Below are positions 1-6,831 of a stretch of 12,819 nucleotides of DNA, one piece after another. A program made the position numbers and the translations under genes. The notes beneath the pieces were generated by a model that worked only from the letters and a program-made list of their open reading frames with translations, ran no database searches and was not told the origin of the DNA. How positions within the stretch are numbered: position 1 is the first letter of the stretch; every line of letters starts with the position of its first letter. The stretch comes from Eubacteriales bacterium (lineage in GTDB: Bacteria; Bacillota; Clostridia; Peptostreptococcales; Anaerovoracaceae): NCBI GenBank assembly GCA_028691625.1, contig JAQUYZ010000012.1, positions 1 to 12,819 on the forward strand, given 5' to 3'.

Positions 1-272
1 AATGTGCAGAGGAGCCCTATGAGAAAGAACACGTCACGCCTTACATGTATTATAGGCAAAACAGTATCGGCTGCTTGTCAGGTGAATCGGATTTTTCAAA
101 TTACAGGCTTACTGTCGACACTGCTGAGGATTTCATGCTTATGCGTGAGATATACACACATTTTTTCAAAGGAAAGCATGATTTCTTTCTGAAGGATGTT
201 ATGTGTTATCTGAAGGAACATCCGGAATTAACCGGATTAAATGCAAACATAGAGCAACGAAAGGTAAAATAG
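1..272 (+). CDS. 3' end of a cytidylyltransferase-like protein (SpsF/PseF/NeuA type), partial
   Basis: The reading frame is already open at the left edge (first full codon at base 3) and stops at 272, so about the last 89 residues are seen. The segment HVTPYMYYRQNS, followed by YRLTVDTAEDFMLMREIY and later HPELTGLNAN, matches the C-terminal end I know from the SpsF-like acylneuraminate cytidylyltransferase family. These enzymes load a nonulosonic acid onto CMP. The CTP-binding N-terminus lies outside the window, so activity cannot be judged. As the first visible member of an operon that also has PseI- and PseC-like genes, it could supply the CMP-sugar step (PseF role); that role is inference from context. 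The ATG at 45 inside the frame is not a start, because the conserved HVTPY motif lies upstream of it. The next gene begins 40 bases downstream. Confidence 0.72.
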   Translation, partial: CAEEPYEKEHVTPYMYYRQNSIGCLSGESDFSNYRLTVDTAEDFMLMREIYTHFFKGKHDFFLKDVMCYLKEHPELTGLNANIEQRKVK

Positions 273-312
273 TATAGATGCAAAGCAAGCGAAAGAGAGG
301 TACTTGAAAAGG

Positions 313-1101
313 ATGGGGGATCTGTTTGATTTAACGGGGAAAAATGTTTTAATCACCGGAGGCACGGGCCATTTGGGCAGCGCAATGTGTGAGGGCCTGG
401 CCGCCTATGGAGCGAATGTAATCCTTACATCCACGGATTATGACAGAGCAAATCGCGCCGCCGAAAGCTTAAGCGATACTTACAGGACAAGCTGCAGCGG
501 AATAAAGCTGGATTTCACATATCCCGGCGACATTGAACAAGGAGTAAACCGTATTGTCAGTGAATTCGGAAGCATCGATGTTCTTGTAAACAATGCATGC
601 CTTGGCACAATGGGATTTCTGGAAGATTTTGATAATGAAACATGGGATATTGGAATAGATGGTTCGATCAATGGTGTTTTTCGACTGACTCAGAAAGTGC
701 TTTCTCAAATGAAAACACAAAAAAAAGGCAGCATTATCAATATCGCCTCAATGTATGGAATGATCGCGCCAAACCCGGCTCTGTACCAGGGTGACGTTAC
801 TCTCAATAATCCGGCTAATTACGGAGCGGGTAAAGCTGCTATTATCCAATTTACGAGATACGTAGCCGCATATTATGCAAAATATGGAATCCGGTCAAAC
901 TCGATCTCTCCAGGATCGTTTCCCAATCCGGCAGTACAGCAGAACAAAGAATTTGTCGGACGCTTATCAGAAAAATCAATGCTTGGAAGAATCGGGCAGC
1001 CAGATGAGCTTAAGGGCATTTTGGTTTTACTTGCATCCGATGCTTCAAGCTATATTACCGGGCAGAATATTTGTGTCGACGGCGGATGGACCGCTTGGTA
1101 A
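313..1101 (+). CDS. ptmA: Short-chain dehydrogenase, PtmA-like (flagellar sugar oxidoreductase)
   Basis: A classical SDR of about 262 residues. From the ATG at 313 it shows the Rossmann nucleotide-binding motif TGGTGHLG (residues 15-22), the NNA motif (93-95), catalytic Ser146, Tyr170 and Lys174 (YGAGK), the PG pair near 200 and a C-terminal DGGWTAW. The catalytic set is complete, so it should be an active NAD(P)-dependent oxidoreductase in the cytoplasm. The ending and the neighbours resemble PtmA, an SDR of Campylobacter flagellin glycosylation loci linked to legionaminic-type sugar synthesis; the exact substrate is not shown by sequence. An in-frame TTG at 304 would add three residues. I prefer ATG 313 because the GAGAGG at 295-300 is too close to the TTG, although its spacing to the ATG is somewhat long. 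The symbol reflects family similarity only. Confidence 0.85.
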   Translation: MGDLFDLTGKNVLITGGTGHLGSAMCEGLAAYGANVILTSTDYDRANRAAESLSDTYRTSCSGIKLDFTYPGDIEQGVNRIVSEFGSIDVLVNNACLGTMGFLEDFDNETWDIGIDGSINGVFRLTQKVLSQMKTQKKGSIINIASMYGMIAPNPALYQGDVTLNNPANYGAGKAAIIQFTRYVAAYYAKYGIRSNSISPGSFPNPAVQQNKEFVGRLSEKSMLGRIGQPDELKGILVLLASDASSYITGQNICVDGGWTAW

Positions 1102-1140
1102 TAAATTCAAATTTGCCATGGAATGCAGGATGTTAAAATT

Positions 1141-2124
1141 ATGAAGATAACTTTTATTGTGGACGGCGGTAATAAAGCGGGCTTGGGAAATGTCTATCAA
1201 TCAATTTCTTTTGCTTCCTTATTGACGGGCCTGGCCAAAATAACCTTTTTAACCAAAAGCGATACTGCAATCGTAAATAAAATACAGAATGCAGGGTTTC
1301 ATGTTTTTAAACTGGCGGATGATACTGAAATCCGGAACTTTCTAATGAAAAATACGCCGGATATTGTTATCATTGACAAAATCGACGCGTCGGAGCGCCT
1401 GGCACAAGAGATTCAATTGCTTGGAATTCGTAAGCTTGTTATTTTTTCAAACCTGACCAATGCAAATAAGCATGCCGATATTGCTGTTACTGCGGGGATC
1501 GGAAGCAATTTTGAAAATATTCATTATATAGATCATGAGACAGGAACACTGTATTACTATGGACCGGCATACTGGATCTTTAGGAAAGAATTTCATGAAT
1601 ACAGAAGTAAGAAAAAAGAAAGAGCCAAAACGGTTAACAACATACTGATTATGTTCGGGGGAAGCGATCCTGCGAATATGACTACTGTAGCGGTGAAAGA
1701 GTTGTTAAAGCAGCAGATAAATTATACCATAGACGTTATTTTAGGCGCAGGATTTGGACACTCCGCATCTCTGGATGAAGTGCTGGCTGTTGGCATAAAA
1801 AATAATAACATCAGCATCCAAAGAGATGTATCCAATGTGGCCGAATTAATGTACAAAGCGGATTTGGTCATTACCTCGCCCGGTCTTTCGACTTTTGAGG
1901 CGCTGTATGTCGGGACGCCGGTTGTGCTTATGCCTCAAAATACGCTGCAAAAAGAAACCTATCAGGATTTCTTTAAAATGATAGATCCGGAAGAAGCGGA
2001 TACCCTGTTGGAAACCATTGCGAATCAGGATTTCACATATCCTGACCAGAAACATATTATTCGTATGGATATTGGCGGAGGTACAGAAGAACTCATCAAA
2101 GTGATACTAGGAGAAGAAAAATAA
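1141..2124 (+). CDS. PseG-like GT-B-fold protein with catalytic His replaced (nucleotide-sugar hydrolase family)
   Basis: A protein of 327 residues resembling PseG, which removes UDP from UDP-2,4-diacetamido-2,4,6-trideoxy-L-altrose to give the free sugar used by PseI. Family landmarks are an N-terminal DGGNKAGLGN segment (8-17), GPAYWIFRKEF (141-151), the nucleotide-binding FGGSDP (172-177) and SPGLSTFEALYVGTP (246-260), which answers to the C-terminal UDP-binding part. Characterised PseG has a GxGH motif whose histidine (His17 in Campylobacter jejuni) is needed for catalysis; here residue 17 is Asn, and the Arg three residues on is Gln. It may therefore be a hydrolase with different chemistry, a glycosyltransferase, or a non-catalytic partner. 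The start at 1141 is chosen over an in-frame ATG at 1123 because AGGA (1127-1130) precedes only the former and MKITF aligns with the family start. Its stop overlaps the next start by one base. Confidence 0.7.
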   Translation: MKITFIVDGGNKAGLGNVYQSISFASLLTGLAKITFLTKSDTAIVNKIQNAGFHVFKLADDTEIRNFLMKNTPDIVIIDKIDASERLAQEIQLLGIRKLVIFSNLTNANKHADIAVTAGIGSNFENIHYIDHETGTLYYYGPAYWIFRKEFHEYRSKKKERAKTVNNILIMFGGSDPANMTTVAVKELLKQQINYTIDVILGAGFGHSASLDEVLAVGIKNNNISIQRDVSNVAELMYKADLVITSPGLSTFEALYVGTPVVLMPQNTLQKETYQDFFKMIDPEEADTLLETIANQDFTYPDQKHIIRMDIGGGTEELIKVILGEEK

Positions 2125-3167
2125 TGATTATTGTTTTTGGAGCGGCAGGGTTTATTGGTACTTATTTAATTGATCAGCTAATCAAGGAAAACTATAGCGT
2201 AATCGCGGCCGATCTATCTGACTTTGGAGCATCCTATTATGAGAATATTGGCATACCTTATTATCACATTGATATCACTGATAAGACAAGTCTCGACAAA
2301 TTGCCAACAGAATCCATCGAGGCAGTAATCAACTTAGCTTGTATTCAGCCGGCAAATGTAAGTGCAAGCAAGTATGATCCAACCGACTACTTTAAAGTAA
2401 ATGTGATTGGTACGCTCAATCTGCTGGGCTTTTGTTCGAAAAACAGTGTAAGAAAGTATTTTTATACAAGTTCACACAGGAACACGCAAGGTTTTTGGAA
2501 AGAAAAAGAAGGGACTGCCATCAAAGAAAGCGATGGTCGTTCGATAAAATATACGGGAGATTATGCTGTCTTCAGTATATCGGAAAGCGCGGCAGTTGAT
2601 TGCATCCTGCATTACAATCAAGCCTTTGGTTTAAAGGGCGTCATATTCAGACTACCCCCTGTTTACGGGTATGGACCGCACACGGAAATATATAAAGACG
2701 GAAAACCGCTCAAAACAGGATTTCAGATTTTTATTGACAACGCATTGCAAGGGAAGCCGCTTGAGGTGTGGGGCGACAGTACGAGGGGGAGAGATATCAT
2801 ATATGTGAAAGATGTTGTATCTGCGTTTGTACTTGCTTTGAAAAAGGGGGATATAACCGGTCTTTACAATATTTCATCAGGAAAAGCATCCACATTGAAG
2901 GAAGAGGCAGAATCCATTGCCCATGAGTTTTGGCCCCAGGGATCCCGGCCGGAATTCGTCTTTCTGCCGGAAAAATCAAACAATATCGAAGCATATTTCT
3001 ATGATATCAGCAAGGCGAAAGAGGATTTTGGCTGGGCGCCTGAATATTCTTTCGCTGAAATGATAGCAGATTACAGAAAAGAGATGGATACAGGTAGGTT
3101 CAGTTATCTGGTAGAGAAACGCAAACGAATGATGTCAGAAAATGATGAAGTGAGTATGAAGAAATGA
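2124..3167 (+). CDS. NAD-dependent epimerase/dehydratase-like protein (extended SDR) lacking the YxxxK pair
   Basis: A 347-residue extended SDR of the kind that acts on nucleotide sugars. The N-terminus has the NAD-binding GAAGFIG (6-12), the acidic residue Asp30 at the end of strand 2, and TSS (115-117) where the catalytic Ser/Thr normally sits. Farther on are FRLPPVYGYGP (175-185, equivalent to RxxNVYGPG) and GRDIIYVKDV (222-231), so the fold and substrate domain look intact. The catalytic Tyr-x-x-x-Lys is not seen: the aligned stretch reads FSISESAA (150-157), with Phe150 and Glu154 at the Tyr and Lys positions. A nearby Tyr147 is out of register. Reaction and substrate are unknown. It starts inside the stop of the PseG-like gene (TAATG), with AGGAG at 2109-2113, implying translational coupling and possibly joint function. 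The last 20 or so residues are charged and probably disordered. Confidence 0.78.
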   Translation: MIIVFGAAGFIGTYLIDQLIKENYSVIAADLSDFGASYYENIGIPYYHIDITDKTSLDKLPTESIEAVINLACIQPANVSASKYDPTDYFKVNVIGTLNLLGFCSKNSVRKYFYTSSHRNTQGFWKEKEGTAIKESDGRSIKYTGDYAVFSISESAAVDCILHYNQAFGLKGVIFRLPPVYGYGPHTEIYKDGKPLKTGFQIFIDNALQGKPLEVWGDSTRGRDIIYVKDVVSAFVLALKKGDITGLYNISSGKASTLKEEAESIAHEFWPQGSRPEFVFLPEKSNNIEAYFYDISKAKEDFGWAPEYSFAEMIADYRKEMDTGRFSYLVEKRKRMMSENDEVSMKK

Positions 3168-3192
3168 AAATGCTAAATTGCAGGAGGGAAGG

Positions 3193-3747
3193 ATGAAAGA
3201 ATTCAATATTGAAGGAATTGAAATGATGGGAGAGAACGTAAAAGCTCTTTTAAAAAGATGCGGTGAAGGAGTTCGCATAATGCCTCTTGCGAAGATTGCC
3301 AATCCAGGCGTTGTGGAACTGGGTGATTCTTGCAGGGTCCGGGACTTTGTATTCTTTTGGGGTGGCCAGGGCGTTAAGATTGGAAAATATACTGACGTTC
3401 AGCCGCATGTTGTAGTATGGGGAGGTGGGGAGTTAATCGTCGGAGACCGCGTTTCCATAGGACCGGGATCTGTTCTTTTAACTGCCGTTTACTCCCATAC
3501 CGAAGGATTAAAGATGGTCGATGGATTGGGTGAAGGGACTGCCCACGCATTATATGGAAGACTGGTCGTAGAAGATGACGTTTACATTGGAGCGAACTGC
3601 ACCTTAATGCCGAATATTACAATAGGTGAAGGCGCGGTGATCGGAGCAGGCAGTTTTATTAACACGGATGCGGAACCATGGGGAATCTACGTTGGCAGCC
3701 CGGCCAGAAAAATCGGAGTGAGGCCGCAGGCTCCTGAGGGGAAATAA
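3193..3747 (+). CDS. Left-handed beta-helix (hexapeptide-repeat) acyltransferase
   Basis: A 184-residue protein made largely of imperfect hexapeptide repeats (for example VKIGKYTDVQ, LIVGDRVSIG, VYIGANCTLM, ITIGEGAVIGAGS), the sign of a trimeric left-handed beta-helix acyltransferase that uses acetyl-CoA or another acyl-CoA. His102 (YSHTEG) lies in the usual external loop and could be the catalytic base. The C-terminal VGSPARKIG is the standard family ending. The substrate cannot be read from sequence. In this operon an O- or N-acyl modification of the nonulosonic sugar or its precursor is likely, and it might replace the GNAT-type PseH, which is absent here. The start is fixed at 3193 by a perfect AGGAGGG (3182-3188) four bases upstream; an in-frame TTG at 3178 lies upstream of this site and is rejected. 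Confidence 0.83.
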   Translation: MKEFNIEGIEMMGENVKALLKRCGEGVRIMPLAKIANPGVVELGDSCRVRDFVFFWGGQGVKIGKYTDVQPHVVVWGGGELIVGDRVSIGPGSVLLTAVYSHTEGLKMVDGLGEGTAHALYGRLVVEDDVYIGANCTLMPNITIGEGAVIGAGSFINTDAEPWGIYVGSPARKIGVRPQAPEGK

Positions 3748-3748
3748 T

Positions 3749-4507
3749 ATGAAAGCAGCCATGATGCAGCCCTCATTTTTACCATGGCAGGGATTTTTTG
3801 AACTGATCCTGAAATCAGACATTTTTATACTTCTGGATGATTTTCAGTTTTCGGCTCAAAGCTACCATCAACGGAACAGATTATTTCTTAATAAAGATCA
3901 GATTGGATGGTATACCGTGCCGGTAATGAAAAGGATTTCTTTTTTGTCGCCTTTAAATCAGGTTAAAATTGACGGCGAACCCAATTGGCGTATCAAGATG
4001 TGGAAGCGGATTCAATCAAATTACGCAAAGGCGCCGTTTTATAATGATTTAGCGCCCTGGTTAGAAACATGGCTGCTGGGAACGGCTGATAACATTGCTG
4101 CTCAGAATATTGCTTTTATTCAATATGTAAGTAAATTATTAAATTACAAAGGTGAGTTTCGGTACAGTTCCGAATTGCCCTCAGACAAAGTTCGCTCTGA
4201 GAGAGTTGAGGAGCTGCTCAGGTGGTGTAACGCTGCAGAGTATTTATGCGCAAGAGGTTCTTTTGAGTACATGCTTTTAGACGGAGTTTTCCCTCTCAAA
4301 GATATATCCGTATCCTTCCAGGATTTCAAGCCGCTGCCATACAGACAGATTGGTAATACAAGAGAATTCATCCCTTACTTATCGATCTTAGATGCGCTAA
4401 TGAATATTGGTCCTGAGAAGACAGAAGAATATGTGAAAAGCGGAACGAAAAAGTGGCTTCTTTGGGATGAAATGAAGAGTATTGTACCGGAGGATTCGAT
4501 ATGTTAA
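3749..4507 (+). CDS. WbqC-family protein
   Basis: A 252-residue protein whose N-terminal third carries the WbqC family pattern: MMQPSFLPWQGFFELILKSD (5-24), then ILLDDFQFS (27-35), YHQRNRLF (39-46) and IGWYTVPV (52-59). This family recurs in O-antigen, capsule and flagellar glycan clusters, but I know of no settled biochemical function for it. No membrane segment or signal peptide is evident, so it is probably cytoplasmic. It starts two bases after the acyltransferase stop, with GAGGGGA (3736-3742) as ribosome site, and its end overlaps the pseI start by seven bases. This tight coupling to the synthase gene suggests a role in making or modifying the same sugar, which is inference. Confidence 0.85.
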   Translation: MKAAMMQPSFLPWQGFFELILKSDIFILLDDFQFSAQSYHQRNRLFLNKDQIGWYTVPVMKRISFLSPLNQVKIDGEPNWRIKMWKRIQSNYAKAPFYNDLAPWLETWLLGTADNIAAQNIAFIQYVSKLLNYKGEFRYSSELPSDKVRSERVEELLRWCNAAEYLCARGSFEYMLLDGVFPLKDISVSFQDFKPLPYRQIGNTREFIPYLSILDALMNIGPEKTEEYVKSGTKKWLLWDEMKSIVPEDSIC

Positions 4508-5517
4508 AAGGAATCGAGATAATTGCTGAAATCTCTGCCAACCACGGGCATGATATCAATATTGCGAAGCAAACAATCAAAGCGGCCAAAGAGGCTGGAG
4601 CCGATGCCGTTAAAATTCAGACCTATACGGCGGACACGATCACAATCGATTGTGATAACGAGTATTTCAGGATCAATCACGGAACCCTCTGGGATGGTCT
4701 CACCCTGTATCACGTTTACCAGGAAGCCTGTACACCTTGGGAATGGCATAAGGAGCTTTTTGATTATGCGAAAGATATCGGTATTGAAATATTTTCAACG
4801 CCTTTTGATTTTACGGCGGTGGATCTTTTGGAATCGCTTCATACACCTCGCTATAAAATAGCATCCTGTGAGATAACCGATATCCCGCTGATTGAATACG
4901 CTGCATCAAAAGGCAAACCGATGATTATCTCAACCGGTATCGCCACTCTGGAAGAGATTGAAGAGGCGGTACATGCGTGCAGAAGACAGGGCAGCAGTGA
5001 TATAACCTTGCTGCAGTGTGTCGTCGAGTATCCGGCAAAAGCGGAACATTCGAACCTCGCTATGATGTCGGACTTTAAAAACCGTTTCAGCGTTAAAGCC
5101 GGCTTATCGGATCATTCCCTGGGACATGAGGCCGCAGTAATCGCAGCGGCGATGCAGGCTTCCATGATTGAAAAACACTTTATCCTCGACCATAGCATCA
5201 GCGGTCCTGATGCCGATTTTTCAACGGATGCCGATGAATTTCGGGAAATGGTTTCAAACATAAGAAAAACAGAACAAATAATCGGGGAGGTTTCTTACGA
5301 GCTTGACGAGAGTAAAATGAAAACAAGGGAATTTGCTCGCTCTCTTTTTATCGTCAGCGATGTGAAAAAGGGCGATCGTATTACCAGGGAAAATGTAAGG
5401 TCGATCAGGCCGGGCCATGGAATCAGCCCTAAATATTTTGACGAACTCGCGGGCAAAAAATTTATCAAAGATGTGAATAGAGGCACACCTCTGTTCTGGG
5501 ATTTAATCGAGATCTAA
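4501..5517 (+). CDS. pseI: Pseudaminic acid synthase (NeuB family)
   Basis: A 338-residue NeuB-family enzyme that condenses phosphoenolpyruvate with a 2,4-diacetamido-trideoxyhexose to form the nine-carbon acid. The TIM-barrel part shows AEISANHGHD (9-18), GADAVKIQTYTADTITIDC (33-51), GTLWDG (61-66), EACTPWEW (75-82), STPFDFTAVD (99-108), STGIA (144-148), GLSDHSLG (201-208) and EKHF (224-227, a metal-ligand His). The C-terminal antifreeze-like SAF domain covers about 275-336, with RSLFIVSDVKKGD and SIRPGHGISPK. The GTLWDG and TPWEW motifs point to PseI rather than legionaminic or sialic acid synthases, whose N-terminal motifs differ. Length fits the family. GGAGGA (4489-4494) lies six bases before the ATG, which sits within the end of the WbqC gene. 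Confidence 0.9.
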   Translation: MLKGIEIIAEISANHGHDINIAKQTIKAAKEAGADAVKIQTYTADTITIDCDNEYFRINHGTLWDGLTLYHVYQEACTPWEWHKELFDYAKDIGIEIFSTPFDFTAVDLLESLHTPRYKIASCEITDIPLIEYAASKGKPMIISTGIATLEEIEEAVHACRRQGSSDITLLQCVVEYPAKAEHSNLAMMSDFKNRFSVKAGLSDHSLGHEAAVIAAAMQASMIEKHFILDHSISGPDADFSTDADEFREMVSNIRKTEQIIGEVSYELDESKMKTREFARSLFIVSDVKKGDRITRENVRSIRPGHGISPKYFDELAGKKFIKDVNRGTPLFWDLIEI

Positions 5518-5547
5518 TTATATAAAGAAGAGGGAGGTGCTTTTAAA

Positions 5548-6831
5548 ATGGCTGATATTCCATATGGAAGACAATATATTGAACAAAACGATATCGATGC
5601 TGTTATTGATGTGCTGAAGTCTGATTGGTTGACGCAAGGCCCTCAAATTATTGAATTTGAGAATCTTGTTGCGAACTATCACAAGTGCAGGTATGCGGTT
5701 GCATTTTCAAGCGGAACAGCAGCGCTGCACGGTGCGTATTATGTGAGTACTAAAATCCCATTTGGGAAACATGGGAAAACAATAGGGAATATCAATACAT
5801 TTTTAAGCTTTCGCAAACCGACCTTAAATAATTATAATACGTTTAAAGATTTGTATTGGGAGTATATTACAACTCCTGTTACCTTTGCGGCAACATCGAA
5901 TGCAGGGCTGTACTGTGGCGGTGCACCGAAGTTTGTTGATATTGATTTGGATACATATTGTATTGACATTGAAATGATAGAGGATTCCATAACTGAGAGT
6001 ACAAGAGTGATTACTCCTGTATCGTATGCAGGATATCCGGCAGATATCAAAGCGATCAGAAATTTGCCCAAGGTAACAGAAAACAATATCTGCATTATTC
6101 ATGACGCGTCCCACGCATTAGGGGCGAGACGAGAAGGGCATGGGATCGCGGATTTTGCAGATATGACCGTCCTGTCGTTTCATCCGGTAAAACATATAGC
6201 GACCGGAGAAGGCGGCATGATCCTGACAAACGATAAGAATTACTATGAAAAGTTATTACTGTTTCGAAACCATGGCATTACCAAAGACCCCCGAGCATTT
6301 CTGGAGAAGCCTCACGGCGGTTGGTACTATGAAATGCAGGATCTGGGATACAACTATCGCATTACGGACATACAATGCGCGCTGGGTATTTCTCAAATGA
6401 AAAGAATTGATCGGGTCTTGCTCAGGAGAAATCAAATCGCCCGGCTTTACGAAAGGGAACTGAACGGGATTGGATGGATCACTCTGCCTCCGCATTTCAG
6501 CGATCATTGGACGGAGGAAAACTTGAATAGAAAATCCGACTTAAGCATAAAGCCGGACAATCTGCATTCGTATCATTTATATCCGATCCTGCTGGATCGC
6601 GGGACAGACAGAAAAGACCTCTATGAATATATGCACAGGAACGGGATCGGCGTGCAGGTCCACTATATCCCTGCCAGCGATCAGCCCTTTTATTCCCGCG
6701 CACATAAAGAAAGCGGGAACGGCAGAGCCCGGGATTTTTACCAGGGAATCCTGTCGATCCCGATGTATTATGGTTTATCAGATGAAGAAGTGCTCAGAGT
6801 TACGGAGCTAATCAGGAACTATGTTCTGTAA
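5548..6831 (+). CDS. pseC: PLP-dependent sugar aminotransferase, PseC-like (UDP-4-amino-4,6-dideoxy-altrosamine transaminase)
   Basis: A 427-residue DegT/DnrJ/EryC1/StrS aminotransferase. The opening IPYGRQYIEQNDIDAV with SDWLTQGP (25-32) is characteristic of PseC, which aminates the 4-keto product of PseB. Other landmarks are SSGTAALH (54-61), TTPVTFAATSNAGLYCGG (108-125), HDASHALGA (185-193) with the pyridine-binding Asp186, FHPVKHIATGEGG (211-223) with the PLP-binding Lys215, NHGITKD (241-247) and NYRITDIQCALGISQ (269-283). Known PseC enzymes are near 375-385 residues; the extra length is mainly an insertion around residues 70-105, between SGTAALH and ITTP, plus a few residues around 316-337. 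The frame is continuous and the active-site motifs intact, so it is probably functional. GGGAGG (5532-5537) precedes the ATG. It is the last gene of the operon, and its end overlaps the end of the opposing maf gene by 13 bases. Confidence 0.9.
   Translation: MADIPYGRQYIEQNDIDAVIDVLKSDWLTQGPQIIEFENLVANYHKCRYAVAFSSGTAALHGAYYVSTKIPFGKHGKTIGNINTFLSFRKPTLNNYNTFKDLYWEYITTPVTFAATSNAGLYCGGAPKFVDIDLDTYCIDIEMIEDSITESTRVITPVSYAGYPADIKAIRNLPKVTENNICIIHDASHALGARREGHGIADFADMTVLSFHPVKHIATGEGGMILTNDKNYYEKLLLFRNHGITKDPRAFLEKPHGGWYYEMQDLGYNYRITDIQCALGISQMKRIDRVLLRRNQIARLYERELNGIGWITLPPHFSDHWTEENLNRKSDLSIKPDNLHSYHLYPILLDRGTDRKDLYEYMHRNGIGVQVHYIPASDQPFYSRAHKESGNGRARDFYQGILSIPMYYGLSDEEVLRVTELIRNYVL

Noticed and set aside
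4..192. Plus-strand frame of 62 codons at the left edge
   Set aside because: The overlapping frame ending at 272 carries conserved cytidylyltransferase-like motifs and is open from the edge.
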